Below are positions 57,214-64,000 of a stretch of DNA of 64,000 nucleotides, in pieces. Below the pieces are notes generated by a model. The model saw only the letters and a list, made by a program, of their open reading frames with translations, did not search any database and was not told the origin of the DNA. The DNA is from Scilla litardierei (Eukaryota; Streptophyta; Magnoliopsida; Asparagales; Asparagaceae): assembly GCA_030789695.1 (NCBI GenBank), contig CM061142.1, positions 144,927,637 through 144,991,636 of the forward strand. Direction: 5' to 3'. Positions within the stretch are counted from its first letter, which is position 1; the number at the start of each line of letters is the position of its first letter. A program made the position numbers and the translations under genes.

Positions 57214-58710
57214 TGATCGCTCCGGAATGTAACCCAAAAGTGTGACCGTGTAGTTTTACCGCAAGCGCACGGTGTAGCGGCGAGCGGGTTATCGAACACA
57301 AGGAGGACGAATGAAAGTGCTTGCTCCGAACAACCTGGCTATTAAGAACAGAAAAGAGAGAATTTGCCTTTGGCGATCCTGTCACAATCGTCAGACAAAA
57401 TGTGGAAGTATCAAATCAAATAAAGGACATCTAGGGAATGGGGAATCCCCGCTACTCACCGTATCTCGTCAATGTGATTCGTTGGCATCAACATTGCTAG
57501 AATAAAATTACGGATGAACTAGTTGCAACTGAATGTAAAACCTAGCTCACGCTCTCGCGCTGTTGCCGGTCTATAGCTATCCTAGGTTCGGGTCCAATCT
57601 CTTGCAAACCCTAGCCTAGGCAAGCTAGCATTAGGATCAACATCATCATTCAATCGCGCCCCGAGCCCACTCTCGTGCAAACTAGGGCCGCGACCTAGGT
57701 TGGGATAGTTCCTACCCGTCCAATCTCTTGCAAACGGGTATCGGTATGGAATTGCAACCGAGAACCCTAGTATCGGTCCAATCTCTTGCAAACCGATACT
57801 ACGGAAACTCGATTCCAACTCAATTCGGGTTTCTAGGGTTTCCTATCGAATTGGGATCCAATCTCTTGCAAATCCCAATCGGTATGAACTCCTAGCCATC
57901 CGTAGTAAATCGATCCCAAACTAACCCTAATAGCAATTCTAGCAAAATTTCTATCAATTCATCACAAATCTGAAATTGGGCTCGTAGGGTTCATCCCCAC
58001 GCCCCAAGACGTATAGACTACTCACAATTCATAGCACAAACACAAAAATAATCAATGGAATTAACAAGAGAATTCATCACAATATTGAGATAAGCAATAA
58101 AAATAGTATTTTTAGAGGAGAGAGACACAAACCAATGGAGTTCTTCCAATAATCCAACAAAAATCAACTTTCCTCTACTCTCTAATCACAAAAATCTAAA
58201 GCTAAAAGTTTAATCTAAAAAGCTGCAAAAAGTAAAGAGAAAAGCCCCCCAAACCTAGGGTAAAAACATGGGTTAAATACCCCCCAAAATCGTCCAAAAA
58301 ACTGTGACCAAAATGCCCCTGCGCAGCCTTAAAACCGCAATTTTTGCCACAGGCAGCGCGTCGCACTTGGCCGAGTGACAAAAGTCGCTCGGCCGAGTGA
58401 CAAACCCTGAGAATTTCCAGTAAGTATGGGTCTTCGGTGGTCTTCACTTCGGGGGCGGCTCGGCCGAGTGAGTTGTCGTCACTCGGTCGATGGCTTCTAT
58501 GTACTCGGGCGGTCGGCTTTTGCCACTCGGCCGAGTGGTTCTTCTGAAGCTCAGGCAGACGAAAAATAGTAAGTTGGCGATTTTTGATGGGCTTCGTCTG
58601 CGTGCCACTCGGGTGGACGGGGTCTCGTCACTCGGCCGATGTGGCTTCCGACGCTCGGCCGAGTGCACACATAAAACGTGTCCGATCAGGTCGGTCGAGC
58701 GGTGTCTCGC
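57214..58710 (-). repeat. 5' LTR of D, cut by F
   Basis: Closely matches 47213-48709; differences are few. It breaks off at GTCTCGC where F begins, and the remaining 330 or so bases should lie beyond F outside the window. TATA-type TTAAATA at 58273-58279. Confidence 0.9.
58706..58710. repeat. Predicted target-site duplication of F (left)
   Basis: CTCGC precedes F's TGTCACGCC. The other D LTR reads TCTCGCTGGTC here. Confidence 0.5.
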
Positions 58711-61066
58711 TGTCACGCCCCGCTTCCCTAAAATGGAGGCGAGACGTGAAAAGGTCCGCACGAGAGTGGAGCTGTGAAGCCCCAAACCCGATAAGCGTCA
58801 ATAAAACATAAGCAGGTCCCTGTAACCACACCGGAACAACAATAATAACACAAAGAGAGACTGAAATAAAATCCCATATCTTATAAATTGTCCAACATGG
58901 AAAATAAGTCCAACATCCAGAAAAGCCACCAGGCTAAAAGAAAGTGTCTAAAGGCCCAGAACAAGGCCAACAAAAGCAACAACACCACAAGGTATAGGTT
59001 CTACGCACCAACAACAAAATAGCAGTCTAAGCAAAAGGAAAACACAACGAAGACACTAGGACTGGTCCTCAGTGTCCACGTATTCCCCGTCAAGCACAAG
59101 CTCGGGCTCGGCGTCAGCAAACACCTCGTCCTCAACAAGGTACTCAGGCTCAGGATCTAACATGTGTCACCCAAAAGAGTAAAGGGGCACATGTTAGCAA
59201 GTCTAAAAGACTTGGGCAAGGAACTGAAAGTAAGGCAAATAGCAACCTAGCAGTTTTAGTATGCATGACATGGCAGTTATAACATGAGTGCACAAACAAG
59301 ACATGGCAAGACAATTTGTACAAGAGAACAATTATCGGGACAAGACAAGAGTAGCCAAGCTACTAACAATCTCGATCAATTCAATATTCATGTTTCACTG
59401 TTGTTTGTAGATGTTTACGCCTTACAGCTGAATGGTTTCACATTCACGCTGATTGGCCGCTTAACAACTACCCCAAACCCAGAGTTTATGCCTTACCACT
59501 GCAGTTGCTGATCGGGCAGACTCCCAGTTGATTGGCCGCTTAACTCTTACCCCCAATACCCACATGTAATCGAGCCAGGGTCCCCGCACATGAGCTCAGT
59601 AAATGAGCCGAGGTTGCCCCGCACATGAGCTCACATTCATAAACATTTGGCGTAGGGGTGCACCTAGCCGGAAACAAGCAATTCGGGCATTGGCTATAAA
59701 CCAACACATGGCCCGCTTCTGGAACACGAGCCAGGAACACAAGCATTGTAGCGAAGCTACGCAATCACGGAAACACTTAAAGAATGCAATAACATGACAA
59801 TTAGTTTGCGTACCGTTAATGGAAAGTAAACATGACATGGTATTTTTGCAACATGATATATGTCGGAACTAGCTTCGTTGTCAAGCTAGTTCCCCAATTT
59901 GCGCCTAGGCGAGTATCATTTCGTCGCCTAGCCTCTTTTACGCCTACAACAAGCAAAATGGCCTAAAACATGGCCTAAACCCTAAGTGGCAAGTATCACT
60001 TGCCTAGCACCGGGGATGACGATCACGAAGGTTCGTCTCGCGGATGCTAATCTACGGGGGAAATCGCTGTTTTGGGGAAACAATCATCCAACAACATGAA
60101 ATTTCATTAGGGTTTCATAAAAATACTAATAGGTTATGAAAACATCGAGAGATCGATTTCTTACCGAGAGGAAGCGGAAGAAACACTCCGGAGAACCCTA
60201 GGACCAGATCTGGAAACAAATGGAGAAGTTTGGAGAGTTAGGGTTTTTGGAGGATTTTGGGGATTTGGTGAGATTTTGGGGAAGATGAGAGGTAGAATGA
60301 GTTGATGGAGGGTTTAGATGATGGATTTAGGGCTTGGAATGAAGGAATAAGGCTTGGAGGAAGATGGGGGCTCAATGGGGGAGAATCTAGGGTTTTGGGT
60401 CGAGTGGAGGAAGAAGAAAACGTTTGGGAGGGGTTTAAATAGGATGGGCTGGCGGCTGCCCAGAAATTAGGGTTTTAACACAGATTAGTCGGTCAAAGAG
60501 CAACCACTGACCGAATAGTTTGGCAACTAGTCGGTCGGTCAACCAACGCAGACCGACTAAGTGTAAACAGTAACTCCTGTACAGAATTTATGATTTAGAT
60601 TTAGTCTGTCAATGAACAACCACTGACCGACTAGTTTGCAACCTAGTCGGTCAACCAACGTTCTTAGACCTACTAACGATAAACAGTAACTTCTGAGAAA
60701 TTTAGAAAGCCAACTAGTCGGTCCAAGAAGGATTGCCGACCGACTGGATCGTCATCTAGTCGGTCGGTGCCCCTTCTTACACCGGCTAATAAGCACCAAA
60801 AGTTCCGATACGGAGCGCGGAGCTCCGGGATCGATTCCTAAGACTCCTAGGCTTGATCTAATAGTAAGATACGACCGTTATGAAGCCCGTCACGAATGAC
60901 ACACTTCGAAATCGACGATCCTAAGGAAGAACCGAGAAAACACGACGAAACGGACGAAATGATCGAAAATGAAAGTCACGGAGACGAAAGCCACACATGA
61001 GGAGAAAATCCACCAACCATATATTATATTATATTAAATCCAGATACATGAAAACCAGTCGTTACA
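58711..61066 (-). repeat. 3' LTR of F
   Basis: 2.36 kb, on the element strand TGTAACGACTGG...GGGGCGTGACA. Palindrome array at 60480-60780, TATA box TATTTAAA at 60434-60441, hairpin module near 59860-60010 and mini-ORF at 59056-59163. Confidence 0.9.
59056..59163 (-). CDS. Acidic mini-ORF in F LTR
   Basis: 36 codons including stop, MLDPEPEYLVEDEVFADAEP then ending EYVDTEDQS. Frame and length are the same as in A and E. Confidence 0.45.
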   Translation of the reverse strand: MLDPEPEYLVEDEVFADAEPELVLDGEYVDTEDQS

Positions 61067-61080
61067 TCCTCCCCAACTTA
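61067..61080 (-). promoter_or_regulatory. Polypurine tract of F
   Basis: TAAGTTGGGGAGGA on the minus strand next to the 3' LTR. Confidence 0.85.
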
Positions 61081-61112
61081 AGAAAAATTCCGTCCTCGGA
61101 ATTTCCAAACAC

Positions 61113-62015
61113 TCACGTGTCTGGAAACAAAAGTGGGAAACGCTCTCGCATCTCATCCTCATTCTCCCAAGTAGATTCTCCAGGTGAGCCGTGTCGCCAC
61201 ATCACCCTCACAAGATTGACAATCTTGTTCCGAAGCGATTTCTGACGCCTGTCCAGAATCTGCACTGGATGCTGGTCATACGTCATATCGGGGCGAACGG
61301 TAATCTCCGAAAAATCCACCGCATGAGATGGATCGCTAATGTATCGACGAAGCTGCGATACATGGAAAACATTGTGAACTCCTTCCAAAGATGGCGGCAA
61401 GGCCAAGCGATAAGCTACCTCGCCAACCCTCTCCAAAATGTCAAACAGTCCAATGTATCGTGGGCTCAACTTCCCTCGCTTCCCGAAATGAATCACACCG
61501 CGATTCGGGGAAATCTTCAAGAACACATGGTTGCCCGGCTGAAACTCCAAAGGACGACGTTTAGCATCCGCCCAATGCTTAAAACGGTCCTGAGCAATCC
61601 TCAACCTCTCCCGAATATTCCTGACAATATCCACGGCCTCCACTATCATCTCAGGTCCCAACAACTCCCAATCACCAACGTCATTCCAACTCAATGGCGA
61701 TCGACATTTCCTCCCATAAAGAGCGGCGAAAGGTGCCATGCCAATACTCGCCTGGAAGCTGTTGTTGTAAGAAAACTCCACCAGATGTAGATGGTCCTCC
61801 CACGAACCCTTGAAATCCAACATGCACGCCCTCAGCATGTCTTCCAAAATCTGAATCGTCCTCTCGGACTGGCCATCCGTCTGTGGATGGTACGCCGTGC
61901 TGAAACTCAGACTCGTACCCAAGCTCTTCTACAAACTCTGCCAGAACTGAGATGTGAACCTCATGTCTCTGTCAGACACGATACTCACGGGGACTCCATG
62001 AAGTCGCACAACCTC
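61113..62015 (-). pseudogene. F integrase, second part, with chromodomain-like tail
   Basis: Reads [17 protein letters not shown] after intron 2, then one TAG (61929-61931) in place of a Gln. From there the frame is open to 61113: STAYHPQTDGQSERTIQILE with the catalytic Glu, the GPF-like module (IGLFDILERVGEVAYRLALP), VFHVSQLRRYI and the chromodomain-like tail ending FPLLFPDT. Only this one stop separates it from an intact integrase end. Confidence 0.85.
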
Positions 62016-62086
62016 CTGCACGATTCACGTTACATCACTATCCAAACTAGGAAAAGGAAATAAAACGGAGAGTAAAAGAATTTTGC
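62016..62086 (-). other. Putative intron 2 of F, inside integrase (GC donor)
   Basis: 71 bases; acceptor GTGCAG|GAGG kept, donor GGAG|GCAAAA instead of GT. GC-AG introns are rare but can splice. Confidence 0.55.
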
Positions 62087-62996
62087 CTCCATATATCTCC
62101 TCGCTAGCGCCTCAGTGGACTGTCCCACTCGGAATGGAATAAAGTGCGCGGATTTGGTCAATCGATCTACGATCACCCAAATCGCGTCATTCTGCTTCGG
62201 ACTCCGAGATAGTCCAGTCACGAAATCCATAGTGATGTGTTGCCATTTCCACTCTGGAATCGGAAGCGGTTGTAGCAACCCGGCCGTACGCTGATGCTCC
62301 GCCTTCACTTGCTGGCAAACCAAACACTTGGCCACACTCCGAGCCACACTCCTCTTCATGCCATGCCACCAAAAATTCAAATGAAGATCCTGGTACATCT
62401 TGGTGCCACCAGGATGCACAGAATACGGCGAACTGTGTGCCTCCACCATCAACTCCTCTCTAATATCCCCAGCCGGCACACACAACCTGGCTCCAAACCT
62501 CAGCGAGCCATCCTCATGAATCAAAAAGTCAGTCCGCAGACCGGCTTCCACCTGCTCCCGAATCTTTACCAGCTTCGGATCCTCAGCCTGGCCAGCCTTA
62601 ATCCGATCCACGATCGTTGACTGTACCTGCATGTACATCAATGAAGAAGCCTCCCCAGGAAGAACAATCTCCACACCAGACTCGCAAAAATCCTGCTGCA
62701 ATCTCCATTGCGAGGTCAAAATCATCACCGCTGGAAGCCTACTCAGCGCATCAGGGACCACATTCACCTTGCCAGGGTGATACTGCAAATCAATATCATA
62801 ATCCGCCATAAGCTCCAACCATCGACGCTGTCGCATGTTGAGCTCCTTCTGAGTGAAAATATACTTCAAGCTTTTGTGATCGGTGAAAATCTTCACTTTC
62901 TCACTCAGCAGGAAGTGCCTCCAAATCTTAAGAGCGAACACAACGGCAGCCAACTCCAAATCATGCGTCGGGTAATTCTTCTCATGAACCTTAAGC
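62087..62996 (-). pseudogene. F RNase H end and integrase, first part
   Basis: Open frame from 62996 down to the intron. RNase H end ([40 protein letters not shown]), the linker, then the integrase zinc-binding domain with both His ([17 protein letters not shown]) and [13 protein letters not shown], and the first catalytic Asp in [10 protein letters not shown]. No stop in this part. It is truncated at its N-terminal side by G at 62997, so it cannot work as it stands. Confidence 0.85.
62992..62996. repeat. Predicted target-site duplication of G (left)
   Basis: TAAGC precedes G's TGTCACACC. A has CTTAAGTTGACG (inverted) at this place in pol. Confidence 0.45.
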
Positions 62997-64000
62997 TGTC
63001 ACACCCCGATTCCCAAAAATATGGAGGCGAAGCGTGAGAAGGTCCGCTCAGACTTGAAGCTACAAAGCTGCAAGTCCGATAAGCGTCAATCAAATTTAAA
63101 ACTGCAGGTCCTTGCAACGTGAGCGAAACAAGATAATAATAATGAAATGAGACAAAAGAATAATCTCAGAATATCCATAAATATAAATTCCAACATCGCA
63201 GAAAAGCCACCATGCTAAAAGAAAAAGAGACTAAAGGCCCAAACATGGCCAATAAAAGTACAAAGTACAAACGACGGTGCTACGCACCAATAACTAACAA
63301 AAGGCCTAAAACAAAATAAAGCTCAACAAAGACTCAAAGAATGGCAACCGGTGTCCTCAAAACTCCTCCTGGGCAATCATGGACTCAGACTCAGCGTCAG
63401 CCAAACATCACGTACTCAGCAACGGTCTCTGGCTCAGGGTCTAACATGTGACACCCAAAAGAGCAAGGGGCACATGTCAGCAAGTCTACAAGAGACTTGT
63501 GCAAGGAAACTGAAGGTAGGTAAAAGTAAAGCAACCTAGCAGTTCTAGCATGATGCAATGACATGACAGTTAAAGTAATGAGTGCAACAGGTAAGGTAAA
63601 GTAAAGTAAAGTACGAGCATAGCATTTAAACATGGCATGGATGACAAGTATTGCATGAATCATTCACAAGACAAGTACAAGGCAAGAAAAGTAAGCACCT
63701 CATGCACAGGGATTCCGTCTTTTGGCTAGAGGGCTGATCAGGCCACTCCTAAGCTCAAGTAACCGTTTATCCCTACCCCTCCACGTGTGTCGAGCCAGGG
63801 CCTTACCCCAGAACGGGAATGCTCGCTTCCGGATCACAAGCCAGGAAGTGTTTTTAACAAGTATGGCATAGGGGTGCACCTAGCCGGTCCAGGGAACCCG
63901 GGCATTGGTTTTTGACCAACACATGAGGCCTGTTTCCCTCGGAAGTAGTTTTCAAGGAGTACAAGTATTGTAGCGTGTGCTACGAATGCAACAATCAACT
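62997..64000 (-). mobile_element. Element G: LTR of a further chromovirus, partial
   Basis: Begins TGTCACACCCCGATTCCC, the inverse of the conserved LTR end. It contains the mini-ORF hairpin and start and, near 63700-63960, a block related to the B and A LTRs (GGGGTGCACCTAGCCGG). It runs off the window. It is not the A/E/F family and looks closer to B. Confidence 0.75.
63397..63447 (-). pseudogene. Acidic mini-ORF of G, frameshifted
   Basis: Starts MLDPEPETVAEYVMFG and meets a stop. One extra base shifts it from the downstream acidic frame (FADAESES), which is still readable. Confidence 0.4.

Larger units (their letters stand above)
47213..58710 (-). mobile_element. Element D: Athila-type retrotransposon with gag-protease and separate ORF1
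   Basis: Minus strand. LTRs at 47213-49039 and from 57214 (cut at 58711 by F), tRNA-Asp primer site at 57190-57207 and polypurine tract at 49040-49053. In element order the internal part holds gag, protease, a short pol-end remnant, a palindrome array with TATA box, an ATHILA-ORF1-like gene and a 3' UTR. RT, RNase H and integrase are missing, so D is non-autonomous or a deletion derivative. Confidence 0.85.
58711..62996 (-). mobile_element. Element F: Tekay/Del-type chromovirus, 3' half
   Basis: Minus strand, same family as A and E. The 3' LTR and most of RNase H and integrase are present; the left border is inside D's LTR and the right border is the insertion of G at 62997. Its coding part is the best preserved in the window. 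Confidence 0.9.

Overview
The window is nuclear DNA from a seed plant. It holds eukaryotic exon fragments with GT..AG introns, plant-type LTR retrotransposons, TATA boxes and microsatellites. There are no bacterial features, and I cannot name the species. Nothing here looks like an intact host gene.

Bases 1 to about 8.9 kb are AT-rich, low-copy DNA with fragments of unrelated host genes: the last exon of eIF5A (+), two adjacent exons of a mitochondrial-type DEAD-box helicase (-), three exons of a type II H+-pyrophosphatase (-), and an unidentified acidic coding-like segment (-). All are incomplete and some are broken, as expected for captured or decayed fragments. From about 9 to 11.5 kb lie remnants of several old LTRs.

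From 11.5 kb to the end the window is a nest of LTR retrotransposons, read here by insertion order. H (11541-15493, +) is a small element with a tRNA-Asp-type primer site and a zinc-knuckle/acidic ORF but no pol. B (15494-42106, +) is a decayed Tekay/Del-type chromovirus. Its 5' LTR was split by A (18002-27811, +, nearly complete, TSD TCTTA) and its pol by C (31112-38341, -, TSD GTCAG, a non-autonomous relative of H). B's 3' LTR was split by E (from 42107, +, same family as A). E was split by D (from 47213, -, Athila-type, with gag, partial protease and a separate nuclear-type ORF1). D's 5' LTR was split by F (from 58711, -, same family as A and E), and F by G (from 62997, -). Five elements (B, E, D, F, G) are still open at the right edge, so their remaining parts should follow in reverse order outside the window.

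The most interesting signals are these. (1) Several unrelated LTR families each carry an array of their own private palindrome just upstream of the TATA box. In D the same palindrome array plus a TATA box occurs a second time inside the element, in front of ORF1, whose product begins with a basic nuclear-targeting-like stretch. (2) The chromoviruses share two short in-frame introns, one at the gag/protease junction and one inside integrase. (3) Their LTRs share an acidic 35-residue mini-ORF and a three-hairpin module. (4) The pol-less elements C and H share a conserved protein.
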